DNA of 39,117 bases from Propionibacteriaceae bacterium (GTDB lineage Bacteria > Actinomycetota > Actinomycetes > Propionibacteriales > Propionibacteriaceae), in assembly GCA_031272195.1 (NCBI GenBank), contig JAISUF010000061.1:1-39117 (forward strand), given 5' to 3'. Position 1 is the first letter of the stretch. Each line of letters opens with the position of its first letter. The notes below the pieces were generated by a model. It did no database searches. It saw only the letters and a list, made by a program, of their open reading frames with translations, and was not told the origin of the DNA. Below are positions 30,010 to 39,117 of this stretch, piece after piece. The translations under genes were made by a program, and so were the position numbers.

Positions 30010-30774
30010 TCACTCGCCCGCCCCCGCTTCGGCCCGCTCGCGGCGGTCGGCTCGGGCCGCCTGGGGCAGGCCTTCCTCGACGCCCGACTCGAATCCCCGC
30101 GTCTGGGGCGCGTCGCCTGGCAAGTCCGCTCCCAGCAGCGCGGCCCGCAGCCCGGCGGCGTCGTCCAGCAGTGCCAACGGCCGCTCGGCGGCCAGTTCGT
30201 CGGCCTCGCCGGCGCCGTAGGTGACGAGCAGGCAGTCCATCGCAGCGGCCCGGGCGGCTTGGGCGTCGAAGACGGAGTCGCCCACATAGACCATCTCAGA
30301 CGGGTCGGCGCCCAGCCACCTGGCGGCCGCCAGCAGCGGCTCGGGGCGCGGCTTGTGGAAGCGCGTCGACTCGGCCGTCGCCGCCAACTCGACCAACCCG
30401 TCGATGCCGACCACCCGCAGGCTGGTCTCGGAGGCGGCGCGGCGTTTCGACGTCGCCACCCCCGCCCGCGCCCCCGCCGCCCGCAAGTCTTTCAGCAGCG
30501 CCTTGACGCCGGGGAAGGGCTTCGTCATCGCCTCGGCGTTGGCCTCGTTGAACTCCAGATAGCGCGCCTCCAGCTCCCTGGACTGCTGCGGAAACTCCTC
30601 CACATAGCACTCCGTCAGCGGCAGGCCGATCCAGCTCAGGTAGGTCTCGCGCGGCAACTGGCGTCCGAGCACGGCGTCGAAGGCGTACTCATGGGAGGCC
30701 ACGATCAGGCCGATGGTGTCGGCCAGCGTGCCGTCCAGGTCGAACAGCACATAAGGCCAGCGAGGTTTGCGCAC
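30010..30774 (-). CDS. HAD-superfamily phosphatase (phosphoglycolate phosphatase-like)
   Basis: YVLFDLDGTLADTIGLIVASHEYAF, GVATSKRRAASE, KPRPEPLLAAARWLG, MVYVGDSVFDAQAARAA; GTG start. Confidence 0.92.
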   Translation of the reverse strand: MRKPRWPYVLFDLDGTLADTIGLIVASHEYAFDAVLGRQLPRETYLSWIGLPLTECYVEEFPQQSRELEARYLEFNEANAEAMTKPFPGVKALLKDLRAAGARAGVATSKRRAASETSLRVVGIDGLVELAATAESTRFHKPRPEPLLAAARWLGADPSEMVYVGDSVFDAQAARAAAMDCLLVTYGAGEADELAAERPLALLDDAAGLRAALLGADLPGDAPQTRGFESGVEEGLPQAARADRRERAEAGAGE

Positions 30775-30822
30775 CTACCAAGGATAGGGGAGGTTGCCGA
30801 CGCCTTGAGTTATGGTTGTTTG

Positions 30823-32484
30823 GTGAACACGCGCGTACCCACCACAATCGACCGACTGGCCGACGATTTCCTGGCCCGCCAGGCCGCCCTCGACCCGCTT
30901 GAGGCCACCGCCATCGGCCTGCCCGGCCACGACGACGAGCTGACGGACTTCTCCCCCGACGGCCACGCCGCCCGCGCCGAGCTTTGCCGCGCCACGCTGC
31001 GGGAGTTGGACTCGGCCTGCCCGCAAGACGCCGCCGACGAGGTGACGCTGGCCGCGATGAGGGATCGTCTGGCGTTGGCGGTCGAGGTCTACCAGGCCGG
31101 CGAGTGGGCCGCCGACTTGAACGTCATCGCCTCCCCGCTGCAGGCCTGCCGCGACTGCTTCGACCTGATGGCCTGCGACACCGACGAGGATTGGCACAAC
31201 ATCGCCTCCCGCCTGGCCGGCATCCCCGCCGCGCTGGCCGGCTACCGCCAAAGCCTGGCCGAGGGGGTGCGGCGCGGTCTGGTGCCAGCCGCCCGGCAAG
31301 TCGCCGAGGGCGTCAAGCAGGCCGCCGAGATTGGCGATCCGACAAGCTCGTTCTTCCTCGAGCTGGCCGCCAAGCGCCCCGACGACGAGGCCGTTCGCGG
31401 CCTGGCCGAGAAGGCCGCCGCCGCCTACGCCGAGCTGGCGTCCTACCTGCGCGACGAGGTGGCCGGCGCCGCCCCCGCCGAGGACGCCGTCGGCCGGGAG
31501 CGTTACGCCCTCGCCTCGCGCAACTTCGTCGGCGCCGTCGTCGACCTCGACGAGACCTACGCCTGGGGCTTGGAGGAGTTGGACAAGGTGACGGCCGAGC
31601 AGGAGGCTTTGGCGGCCGAGATCGCCGGGCCGGGCGCCGGCGTCGAGCAGGCGGCGCAGGTGTTGGACGCCGACGCCAACGGCGTCATCCACGGCACCGG
31701 AGCGCTGCGCGAATGGATGCAGGCCAAGGCCGACGAGGCCATCGCCGCCCTGCACGGCAAGTATTTCGACATTCCCGAGCCGGTGCGGACGATCGAGGCA
31801 TGCATCGCCCCGACCCAGAACGGCGGCATCTACTACACCAACCCGAGTGACGATTTCAGCCGTCCCGGCCGGATGTGGTGGTCGGTGCCGCCAGGCATAA
31901 CCGAGTTCTCGACCTGGCGGGAGTTGACGACGGTCTACCACGAGGGCGTGCCAGGCCACCACCTGCAGATCGGCACGGCCGTGGCCTTGAAGGACCGCCT
32001 CAACAGTTGGCTGCGGATGGGTTCGTGGACGTCCGGCCACGGCGAGGGCTGGGCGCTCTACGCCGAGCGGCTGATGGAGGAGTTCGGCTTCTTGGCCGCG
32101 CCGGGCGACCGGCTGGGCATGTTAGACGGCCAGCGCATGCGGGCCACCCGCGTCGTCCTCGACATCGGCCTGCATTGCGGCATGACGGCGCCCGCCAAGT
32201 GGGGCGGCGGCCGCTGGGACGCCGACAAGGCCTGGAACCTGCTGGTGTCGAACGTCCACGAGAACGAGGGCTTCCTGCGGTTCGAATACAACCGCTACCT
32301 CGGCTGGTTCGGCCAAGCCCCCAGCTACAAGATCGGGCAGCGCCTGTGGGAGCAGGCCCGCGCCCACGCCGCACAAGCCGCCGCCGCCCGAGGCGAGGCC
32401 TTCGACCTCAAAGCCTTCCACACGCGCGCCCTGGAGTTGGGCTCGGTGCCGTTGAGCGTCCTGGAGCAGGCCCTGGGCCAGTAG
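30823..32484 (+). CDS. DUF885-family protein (putative metallopeptidase-like)
   Basis: VNTRVPTTIDRLADDFLARQAALDPLEATAIGLPGHDDELTD; TVYHEGVPGHHLQIG; GHGEGWALYAERLMEEFGFL. GTG at 30823; the track start 29932 is artefactual. Confidence 0.92.
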   Translation: MNTRVPTTIDRLADDFLARQAALDPLEATAIGLPGHDDELTDFSPDGHAARAELCRATLRELDSACPQDAADEVTLAAMRDRLALAVEVYQAGEWAADLNVIASPLQACRDCFDLMACDTDEDWHNIASRLAGIPAALAGYRQSLAEGVRRGLVPAARQVAEGVKQAAEIGDPTSSFFLELAAKRPDDEAVRGLAEKAAAAYAELASYLRDEVAGAAPAEDAVGRERYALASRNFVGAVVDLDETYAWGLEELDKVTAEQEALAAEIAGPGAGVEQAAQVLDADANGVIHGTGALREWMQAKADEAIAALHGKYFDIPEPVRTIEACIAPTQNGGIYYTNPSDDFSRPGRMWWSVPPGITEFSTWRELTTVYHEGVPGHHLQIGTAVALKDRLNSWLRMGSWTSGHGEGWALYAERLMEEFGFLAAPGDRLGMLDGQRMRATRVVLDIGLHCGMTAPAKWGGGRWDADKAWNLLVSNVHENEGFLRFEYNRYLGWFGQAPSYKIGQRLWEQARAHAAQAAAARGEAFDLKAFHTRALELGSVPLSVLEQALGQ

Positions 32485-32586
32485 CCACTGGTGTCGGCTC
32501 CGCCAGCGCGGGTCTGCGTGGGCCTGGTTGCCAGCGGCGAGCCTGCGCTGACTTGGCGTTACGCCGCACGCGCCAACGCCCGACGG

Positions 32587-33057
32587 TCAGCGTTGCGGGG
32601 TCAGCCGGGGCGGGCGGCCGCGCCGGGCCTGGGAGAGCAGGTGCGTGGTGACGGCGGTGACGGCCGGAGAGCGGTTCAGCTCGGCGGCGATGAAGCTGCG
32701 CAGGTGGACGGCGCTGGGGAAAGCCGCCCACAGCGCCAACCCCTCGTCGCGGGCCAGCACGAACACCCGCAGGACCCCGTCGACGCGGGCCAGCCGTCGG
32801 GCCTCGGCGGCCGCCGCCGCCTGGTTGATCGTCCTCAGCAACAGCAGCGCTTGGACGCCAAGGCCGACCGCCGCCCAGTCCAACTCCGCGTGCACCCCCT
32901 TGACGACGCCCCGCGCCGACAACGCCGCCAGGCGGGCGTGGCAGGTCGACTCGGCCACGCAGACGCGCGAGGCCAACGAGCGGTTGGTGAGACGCCCGTC
33001 CTCCATCAACGCCTCCAGCAGGGCGCAGTCGACACTGTCCAGTAAACGTTTGGCCAT
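32587..33057 (-). CDS. Lrp/AsnC-family transcriptional regulator
   Basis: MAKRLLDSVDCALLEALMEDGRLTNRSLASRVCVAESTCHARLAALSARGVVKGVHAELDWAAVG (AsnC wHTH plus start of RAM domain). Confidence 0.88.
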   Translation of the reverse strand: MAKRLLDSVDCALLEALMEDGRLTNRSLASRVCVAESTCHARLAALSARGVVKGVHAELDWAAVGLGVQALLLLRTINQAAAAAEARRLARVDGVLRVFVLARDEGLALWAAFPSAVHLRSFIAAELNRSPAVTAVTTHLLSQARRGRPPRLTPQR

Positions 33058-33292
33058 GCCGTCGAGACTATGGCCCGCCGTCGGCCGCTGAGTACCCCTG
33101 TCGCGCCAACCGTGCGTCGCCACTGCGACCCCTGCCAGGCGCCGATGCGCCATGACAAGCGGAAGGCGGCATGTCCGCAACAGGTCGGCGGGCGCTGGGA
33201 TGCTGCCGGCTCTCCGTGACCGGCTCCCGGCGGGGCCGAGAGCGACTGCTACCCGCAGCGTCCGAACCGAGCCGACGACGGCCTGTCTTGGC

Positions 33293-34969
33293 TCAAGACG
33301 CCGCCAGGCTCTCCTTCACCTGTTTGCGCAGGACTTTGCCGAGCATCGAGGCGGGCAGCTCCGAGACGGCCTCGAAGCGGCGCGGCACCTTGTAGGCGGC
33401 CAGGCGCTCGCGGCAGTACGACCGCAGGGCGTCGGCGTCCATCGTCGCGCCGGGGCGCATCAGCACGGCGGCGACCACCGTCTCCCCGCCGCTGGGTGCG
33501 GGCAGTCCGACGACGGCGGCGTCGGCGATGTCGGGATGGCTCCGCAAGACGGCCTCGACCTCCGATGGGGCGACGTTGAAGCCGCCGGTGATGATCAACT
33601 CCTTGACCCGGTCGACGATGGTGGTGAAACCGTCGGCGTCGACCGTCACCACATCGCCGGTGCGCAGCCAGCCGCCGGGCAGCAGCGTCCGCTCGGTCTC
33701 GACGGGGTTGTTCCAATAGCCGCTAAACACCTGCGGGCCCTTGATCAGCAGCTCGCCGCGCTCGCCTTGGGCGACCTCTTTGGTCGGGTCTTCGATGTCG
33801 ACGACTTTCATGAGCGTGCTGGGGAAGGGGACGCCGATCGTGCCGGTCTTGCGGGAGGGGAAGAACGGATTGCCCAGGCAAACCGGCGAGGCCTCCGTCA
33901 TGCCGTAGCCCTCGACGAGCAGGCCGCCGGACTGGGCCTCCCAAAGCTCGACGGTGGAGTCGGGCAGGTTCATCGCCCCGGAGATGCAGAAGCGGGCCGA
34001 CTTGAGGGAGATGCCGCGCTCCTTGGCCCGGCGGGCGGTCGCCTCGAAGATCGGCGGCACGGCGTGGTAGACGGTCGGCGGGCTCTTCTTGGCGGCGTCC
34101 AGCACCATGTCGACGTCGAACTGCGGGAACAGCACGATGCGGGCCTGCTGCAGGATGCCGTAGGTGAGGAACAGCGTCATGCCGAAGGCGTGGAACATCG
34201 GCAGGATCGCGTAGAACGTCTCCTTGCGGTATTCGGCGCCGTGCATCCAGGCCATGCCCTGCCGGGCGTTGGAGTAAAGGTTGAAATGGCTCAGCATCGC
34301 GCCTTTGGGCGACGACGTCGTGCCGGAGGTGTATTGGATGACGGCCAAGTCGTGGACGTTGGGCCGGGGGTGGCTGTCGGCGATCGGCTTGGACTTCAGC
34401 AGCTCCTCCCAGGCGATGGTGCCGGGCGCGGGCTGGGTCAGTTTCTTGCGCGTCGCCCGCAGGCTGGGCACCGGCAGGGCCAGCGCCAGCCGCTTCAGGC
34501 GTGGGAAGGCCTTGAGCAGGTTGACCGCGACGATGGCGTCCACCTCGATGTCGTCGGGCTGGTGGCGCAGCTTCTCGACGGCGGCGTCCCAGGCGATGAC
34601 GACGCGGGCGGCGTGGTCCTCGAACATGTGGCGCAACTCGCGGGCGGTGTAGAGCGGGTTGTGCTCGACGACGACCGCGCCCAGCCGCAGCACCGCGTAG
34701 AAGGCGACGATGTGCTGGGGGCAGTTCGGCAGCACCAGCGCCACCCGGTCGCCGGCTTTGACGCCGAGGTTGCGCAGGCCTTCGGCGACGCGGTTGATCT
34801 GGTCGCCGAGTTGGGCATACGTCATGGTTTGGCCGAAGAACTCGGTGGCGACGCAGGTCTTGGCCTCCCGCACGCTGCGTTCGACCAGGCCGATCAGGGA
34901 TTCGGTGGGCAGTTCGATCTCTTCGGGCACGCCGGGCTGGTAATGCCGCGTCCACGGGGCAGAAGTCAT
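33293..34969 (-). CDS. Long-chain fatty acid-CoA ligase (AMP-forming)
   Basis: VIQYTSGTTSSPKGAMLSHFNL, EGYGMTEASPVCLGNP, GWLRTGDVVTVDADGFTTIVDRVKELIITGGFNVAPSEVEAVL, VPRRFEAVSELPASMLGKVLRK. Confidence 0.95.
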   Translation of the reverse strand: MTSAPWTRHYQPGVPEEIELPTESLIGLVERSVREAKTCVATEFFGQTMTYAQLGDQINRVAEGLRNLGVKAGDRVALVLPNCPQHIVAFYAVLRLGAVVVEHNPLYTARELRHMFEDHAARVVIAWDAAVEKLRHQPDDIEVDAIVAVNLLKAFPRLKRLALALPVPSLRATRKKLTQPAPGTIAWEELLKSKPIADSHPRPNVHDLAVIQYTSGTTSSPKGAMLSHFNLYSNARQGMAWMHGAEYRKETFYAILPMFHAFGMTLFLTYGILQQARIVLFPQFDVDMVLDAAKKSPPTVYHAVPPIFEATARRAKERGISLKSARFCISGAMNLPDSTVELWEAQSGGLLVEGYGMTEASPVCLGNPFFPSRKTGTIGVPFPSTLMKVVDIEDPTKEVAQGERGELLIKGPQVFSGYWNNPVETERTLLPGGWLRTGDVVTVDADGFTTIVDRVKELIITGGFNVAPSEVEAVLRSHPDIADAAVVGLPAPSGGETVVAAVLMRPGATMDADALRSYCRERLAAYKVPRRFEAVSELPASMLGKVLRKQVKESLAAS

Positions 34970-35073
34970 AGAACCATTCTGGCGGACTTTCGGCGACTTG
35001 GCTACGGTACCGTAGGTTTTTGCGCCTGTGAATGTTTCGCCGGCGTCACAGGCGGGGGGCTAGTGTGTGCCCT

Positions 35074-35997
35074 ATGCGTTCGTGGCTGCGTCAACCGATC
35101 TGGCTGGTGGTCGGCGCGATCGTGTTCGTCCAGCTGGGCGGGGTTTGGGGGAAGTGGCTGTTCGGGCTGGCCGATCCGGCGACGGTCGCCTGGCTGCGCA
35201 TGCTGTTCGCCCTGCCGGTGCTGATGCTGGTGGCCAGGCCGCGTCTGCGGGGACGCCGCTGGGTCGAGTGGCAGGCCGTGCTGGCCTACGGGACGGCGTT
35301 GGGCGTCATGAACTTCTCGATCTACCAGGCGCTGGCCCGCATCCCGGTGGGCATGGCCGTCACCATTGAATTCTTGGGGCCGCTGACGGTCGCCTTCCTG
35401 GGCGTCCGCCGCCCCCGCGACGGACTGTGGGTTGTGTTGGCCGGGACGGGTGTGGCCGTGTTGAGCTGGTCTGGGCTGGTGCTCGACTGGGCCGGGATCG
35501 GCTTCGCGTTCCTGGCGGCGGCCTGCTGGGCGGCGTACATTCTGCTGGCCGTGCCGACGGGCCGGCATTGGGACGGCGTCAGCGGCGTGGCGGTCGGCTC
35601 GCTGATCGGCCCGGCGCTGTTCGCCGCGCCCGGCGTCCTGGCCGATCCGGCGGCGCTGCTCGACTGGCGCGTGCTGGGCGGGGCGTTCATGGTGGCGGTC
35701 TGCTCGTCGGTGCTGCCGTACGCCTTCGAGATGACGGCGCTGCGGCGCATCGACTCGGCGCCCTTCGCCATCCTGATGAGCCTGGAGCCGGCGGTGGCGG
35801 CCGGTTTGGCGCTGGCCATCCTGGGCGAGGTGTTGACGCCGCTGGAGTTGGCCGCGATGGCTTGCGTGATCACGGCGTCGGTCGGCGCGACGCTGACCAT
35901 GGGACGGCCCAACCCCGAGGCGACCCGGCCGTCAGCGGGTGAAGAGGGTGCCTTGGACGGTGGTGACGAAAGCGCGCAGGCTGGCGGGCAGGTCTGA
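35074..35997 (+). CDS. EamA/DMT-family transporter (RhtA-like)
   Basis: Ten hydrophobic segments; ALGVMNFSIYQALARIPVGMAVTIEFLGPLTVAF; SSVLPYAFEMTALRRIDSAPFAILMSLEPAVAAGLALAILGEVLTPLELAAMACVI. Confidence 0.93.
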   Translation: MRSWLRQPIWLVVGAIVFVQLGGVWGKWLFGLADPATVAWLRMLFALPVLMLVARPRLRGRRWVEWQAVLAYGTALGVMNFSIYQALARIPVGMAVTIEFLGPLTVAFLGVRRPRDGLWVVLAGTGVAVLSWSGLVLDWAGIGFAFLAAACWAAYILLAVPTGRHWDGVSGVAVGSLIGPALFAAPGVLADPAALLDWRVLGGAFMVAVCSSVLPYAFEMTALRRIDSAPFAILMSLEPAVAAGLALAILGEVLTPLELAAMACVITASVGATLTMGRPNPEATRPSAGEEGALDGGDESAQAGGQV

Positions 35998-37608
35998 CAG
36001 GTTCCACGTCTCGGGGGCGTGATACCAGTAGACGTCCTCCGGGTCGGGGGCGGCGTCGTCGTCCTCGGCCGCCAGGGCGTCCAGCCAGCGGGCGGCCCCT
36101 CCCAGCACGACGGCGTACGGCAGAACCGACGAGACTTGGGCGATCCGGTTGCCCTTCGGCAGCTCGTCGACCGGCTGCGTGGCCAGCACGCCCGTCAGCG
36201 CCCCCATGCCGCCCAGGACGGCCACGCCGGCGGCGGTCCGGGCGGGCATCTCGGCGGCGACGAAGATCAAACCGAGCGACACCGCGATCAACGCCACCCC
36301 CGTCATGCCGAAGCTGCTGAAAGCCGCCAGCAGAACAGTCGCCACCAGCGAAACCCCGAGGAGCGCCCAGCCCAGTCGCGCCCACAGGCCGCGGGTCTGG
36401 TCGGGGCGGTTGGCGAACCAGCCGCGGGCGACGACCTCGTCATAAAGCTGCGACTGCACCTGGTCGATGACGCCGCCGACCGTGCCCGCCAGCGCCGACA
36501 CGGCGACCGCCTCGCCTTGGCGCGGGGCGACGGCGTCCAACAGCGTCAATTCGAAATCGGACAGTTTGGCGTCGGCGTTGCCGACCCGCTCGAACGTCCA
36601 CTCGGCGAAGGCGTGTTCGGCGGCGCGCGGCAATTCGCGGATGACGAGATGGCCGCGGACTGCCAAGTCGAGCAGGGTGGCGGTGACGTCGACCGGGTCG
36701 ACGCGCTCGTCCAGGACGGTGCCGACCAGGCCGGGGCGGATGTCGTCCAAGACGCGGAACTCGACTTGGCCCTCGCCGACCGGATGGAACTCGGCGACGC
36801 GCGTCGGCGGCACGGCGTCGACGTCGCGCCCGAAGCGGCGGTGCAGCAACAAGACGACAACACCGCCGACCACCAGCACGGCCAGTGCGGTCAGCAACTG
36901 GGCCGGGGCGACGGAGAACGCCCGGTCGAACGTCCAGCGCTCGCGGATCGTCTGGTTGGCGGCGATGCCTTGCGGGAAGCGCAAGGTGGCCCGCACCACC
37001 TGGCCGGCGGGCAGCCCGTCGTGGTGGAACTCCGGCACCGGGTCGGCCTGGGTGGCGCCGGCGTACCACGTGCAGGCGCCGGGGGACTGTGGATCGCCCG
37101 CAGCGCAGTCGACCAAGTCGAAGCCGGCCGGAACGTCGGGCGCCATCGTGCCGGTGAAGGAAGCGACCGGCACGGACAGCCCTGCCACCAGATCCCACGT
37201 CACGACGGTCGCGCCTTCGGGCGAGAGGGTGGCCGCCCCGACGACCGCGTAGGAAAGGGTGTAGGAGGTGTGGCCTTTCGGCAGCGTGACGACGAGCGCG
37301 TCGGCGGTCTGGGTGGCGGCGACGGTCTGCTCGGCGCCGTCGGCGGTCAGCGTCAGACCGGAAATCGTGTAGACGTAGTCGCGCCGGTCGGTCGTCTCTT
37401 GCAGGGTGGGTATGGCCTGCGTCAGGTCGGCGGACGCGGCGGCGTCCAGCGTCAGCGAGCCCTCGACTTGGACCGCGCCGCTGGCGTCGACGACGGCCGT
37501 GACGTCGTACTCGGCGATTTCGTCGGCGGCCTGCGCGGGCAGCGAACCCAGGCCCAACAGCGCCACGGCACCCAAACCGGCGGCCGCAATTCGACGGGCG
37601 AATCTCAT
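35932..37608 (-). CDS. DUF2207 domain-containing membrane protein
   Basis: Signal peptide MRFARRIAAAGLGAVALLGLGSLPAQA; EIAEYDVTAVVDASGAVQVEGSLTLD; GLPAGQVVRATLRFPQGI; LLTALAVLVVGGVVVLLLHRRFGRD; VEFRVLDDIRPGLVGTVLDERVDPVDVTATLLDLAVRGHLVIREL. Confidence 0.88.
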   Translation of the reverse strand: MRFARRIAAAGLGAVALLGLGSLPAQAADEIAEYDVTAVVDASGAVQVEGSLTLDAAASADLTQAIPTLQETTDRRDYVYTISGLTLTADGAEQTVAATQTADALVVTLPKGHTSYTLSYAVVGAATLSPEGATVVTWDLVAGLSVPVASFTGTMAPDVPAGFDLVDCAAGDPQSPGACTWYAGATQADPVPEFHHDGLPAGQVVRATLRFPQGIAANQTIRERWTFDRAFSVAPAQLLTALAVLVVGGVVVLLLHRRFGRDVDAVPPTRVAEFHPVGEGQVEFRVLDDIRPGLVGTVLDERVDPVDVTATLLDLAVRGHLVIRELPRAAEHAFAEWTFERVGNADAKLSDFELTLLDAVAPRQGEAVAVSALAGTVGGVIDQVQSQLYDEVVARGWFANRPDQTRGLWARLGWALLGVSLVATVLLAAFSSFGMTGVALIAVSLGLIFVAAEMPARTAAGVAVLGGMGALTGVLATQPVDELPKGNRIAQVSSVLPYAVVLGGAARWLDALAAEDDDAAPDPEDVYWYHAPETWNLSDLPASLRAFVTTVQGTLFTR

Positions 37609-37708
37609 GGTGGCAACCCTTCGCATCGGGGACCCCCTCAGCCTAGCCGAATCACTGGCCAGGCAGGGACGCCGGACGAGCCATGGGTGGCCCAAAGCGG
37701 CTACACTG

Positions 37709-37805
37709 GCTGGCGGGTTCCCCGCGCGGCGGCAACTCGCCCAACTCCCCCAGGGTCGGAAGGCAGCAAGGGTAAGCGGGCTCTACCGGGTGCGCGGGGG
37801 CCTTT
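37709..37805 (+). ncRNA. ffs: Bacterial small signal recognition particle RNA (4.5S)
   Basis: Conserved apical core GGTCGGAAGGCAGCAAGGGTAAGCGGG with flanking pairing (GGTTCCCCGCGC / GCGCGGGGGCC) and a downstream CCTTTTT; TACACT -10-like box just upstream. Confidence 0.9.
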
Positions 37806-37936
37806 TTCTGTTTCCGGGCGGTGTCTGAGAAGGAAAGCAGCCATGACCCACCGCCGCGCCAATCGACCACTCCGCCCACCACCTGCCGTGCGGCCAGGCG
37901 GAACAAGTCGACAACATCGATTCTCCCGGCCGGGCC

Positions 37937-38338
37937 GTGTCGGCGCGAACCCATGGCATACTGGTGGCGACGTGGAGCCAGCGCCCGGCCCGCCGAACGA
38001 GCGCCCCCGCCGCCCGACACCGCCCCCACCCCATCAACCTGTTCCCCATATTCGTTTCCTTAGTAATGATTGCTGTGGCGACCGTTGCCTGGCTGCCCGA
38101 TGCTGCTGCCGACGTCACCGTCACGAACGACTCGGCAATGTCCGCGAATGTGGTGCTGATCGGCGACTCGTATTCGGCTGGCAACGGAGCCTGCGCCGAC
38201 GGCGAGTACGACCCGAAATCAGATCCTGCCGATCCAGCCTGGCGCTGCAGCAAGCGGAACTGGGCTCGCCTGTACGTGGACTGGCTGCTGTCCCAGGGCG
38301 TCCACGCCACGCTCACCAACCGGTCGGCGGCACGCTGA
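37937..38338 (+). pseudogene. Truncated SGNH/GDSL-hydrolase N-terminal fragment
   Basis: Hydrophobic leader, then NVVLIGDSYSAGNGACADGEYDPKSDPADPAWRCSKRNWARLYVDWLLSQGVHATLTNRSAAR and stop; block I GDSYSAGNG present, later blocks absent before glpK begins. Confidence 0.65.
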
Positions 38339-38402
38339 GGCCGCGTCATGGGCCGTCGGGCTCGGCGGCCGCCGCCATCGGACTCGGGCCTGACCGACCG
38401 CT

Positions 38403-39117
38403 TCAGGGTTTGTCGTCCAGCCAATTCATCGACTTGGCGACGGCTTTCTTCCACAGGCGGTAGTGGCGGGCGCGCTGGGCCTCGTCGGCGGACGGCAGCC
38501 AGCGCTTGGCCTGCGACCAGTTGGCGGCCACGTCTTGCTCGCCGGACCACACGCCGACGGCGATGCCTGCGGCGTAGGCCGCGCCCAGGGCGGTCGTCTC
38601 GGCGACGGCCGGGGCGACGACTGGCACGCCGAGCTGGTCGGCCTGGAACTGCATCAGCGTGTCGTTGGCGACCATGCCGCCGTCCACCCTCAGCTCGGCC
38701 AGTTTGACGCCGGAGTCGGCCTCCATCGCGTCGACCACCTCGCGGGTCTGGTAGGCGGTGGCCTCCAGCGCCGCCCGCGCCAAGTGGGCTTTGGTGGCGT
38801 AACGGGTCAGGCCGACGATGGCGCCGCGAGCGGTCGTGTCCCAATGCGGCGCGAACAGCCCCGAGAAGGCAGGCACGAAATAGACCCCGCCATTGTCCGG
38901 CGCGGCCAGCGCCTCGACCTCGGGCGCGGAGGCGATGACGCCCAACTGGTCGCGCAGCCACTGCACCAGCGACCCGGCCACTGCGACCGAACCCTCCAGC
39001 GCATAGACCGGCGCTTGTTGGCCGATCTTGTGGGCCACCGTCGTCAACAGGCCGTGGCTGGACCAAACCGGCTCCCGGCCGGTGTTCATCAGCAGGAAGC
39101 AGCCCGTGCCGTAGGTG
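38403..39117 (-). CDS. glpK: Glycerol kinase, C-terminal half (start beyond window)
   Basis: [132 protein letters not shown]. Confidence 0.96.
   Translation of the reverse strand, partial: TYGTGCFLLMNTGREPVWSSHGLLTTVAHKIGQQAPVYALEGSVAVAGSLVQWLRDQLGVIASAPEVEALAAPDNGGVYFVPAFSGLFAPHWDTTARGAIVGLTRYATKAHLARAALEATAYQTREVVDAMEADSGVKLAELRVDGGMVANDTLMQFQADQLGVPVVAPAVAETTALGAAYAAGIAVGVWSGEQDVAANWSQAKRWLPSADEAQRARHYRLWKKAVAKSMNWLDDKP

Noticed and set aside
33152-35224. 690-aa plus-strand ORF antisense to the acyl-CoA ligase
   Set aside because: Ala/Gly/Asp/His-rich shadow frame without motifs.
36019-38463. 814-aa plus-strand ORF
   Set aside because: Runs antisense to DUF2207, through the SRP RNA and into glpK; not a credible protein.

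Overview
High-GC actinobacterial chromosomal window with ordinary gene density. Most ORFs in the supplied track are GC-rich antisense or shadow frames. I support about 30 real genes. From left to right: a GT87/DUF2029 glycosyltransferase fragment (missed by the track); a secreted endonuclease/exonuclease/phosphatase protein; a secreted beta-helix protein; mfd, a SurA-like lipoprotein and mazG; dnaE2 with a promoter and a possible degenerate SOS box; dtd; vapBC; a MacB-like ABC transporter; galactose mutarotase; a small surface cluster (Thr-rich LPxxTG-like protein, sortase, LytR-CpsA-Psr protein); rpsF-ssb-rpsR-rplI with a candidate structured rpsF leader; an FGGY kinase; a membrane protein coupled to an orphan PemK/MazF; dps; class I fumarase; HAD phosphatase; DUF885 protein; Lrp/AsnC regulator; acyl-CoA ligase; an EamA transporter whose end overlaps a DUF2207 protein; the SRP RNA; a truncated SGNH hydrolase; and the 3' part of glpK. 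I saw no CRISPR array, no IS element and no convincing tRNA. The best items for a second look are: (1) the Thr-rich protein/sortase/LCP cluster, whose sortase appears to lack the catalytic Arg and whose substrate lacks a membrane anchor; (2) the rpsF leader, which can sequester its own Shine-Dalgarno next to a cysteine-free S18; (3) repeated Gly/Ala/Ser/Pro-rich insertions inside five conserved enzymes; (4) a REP-like intergenic family at two loci. All calls are by eye. No database search, folding or alignment was run.
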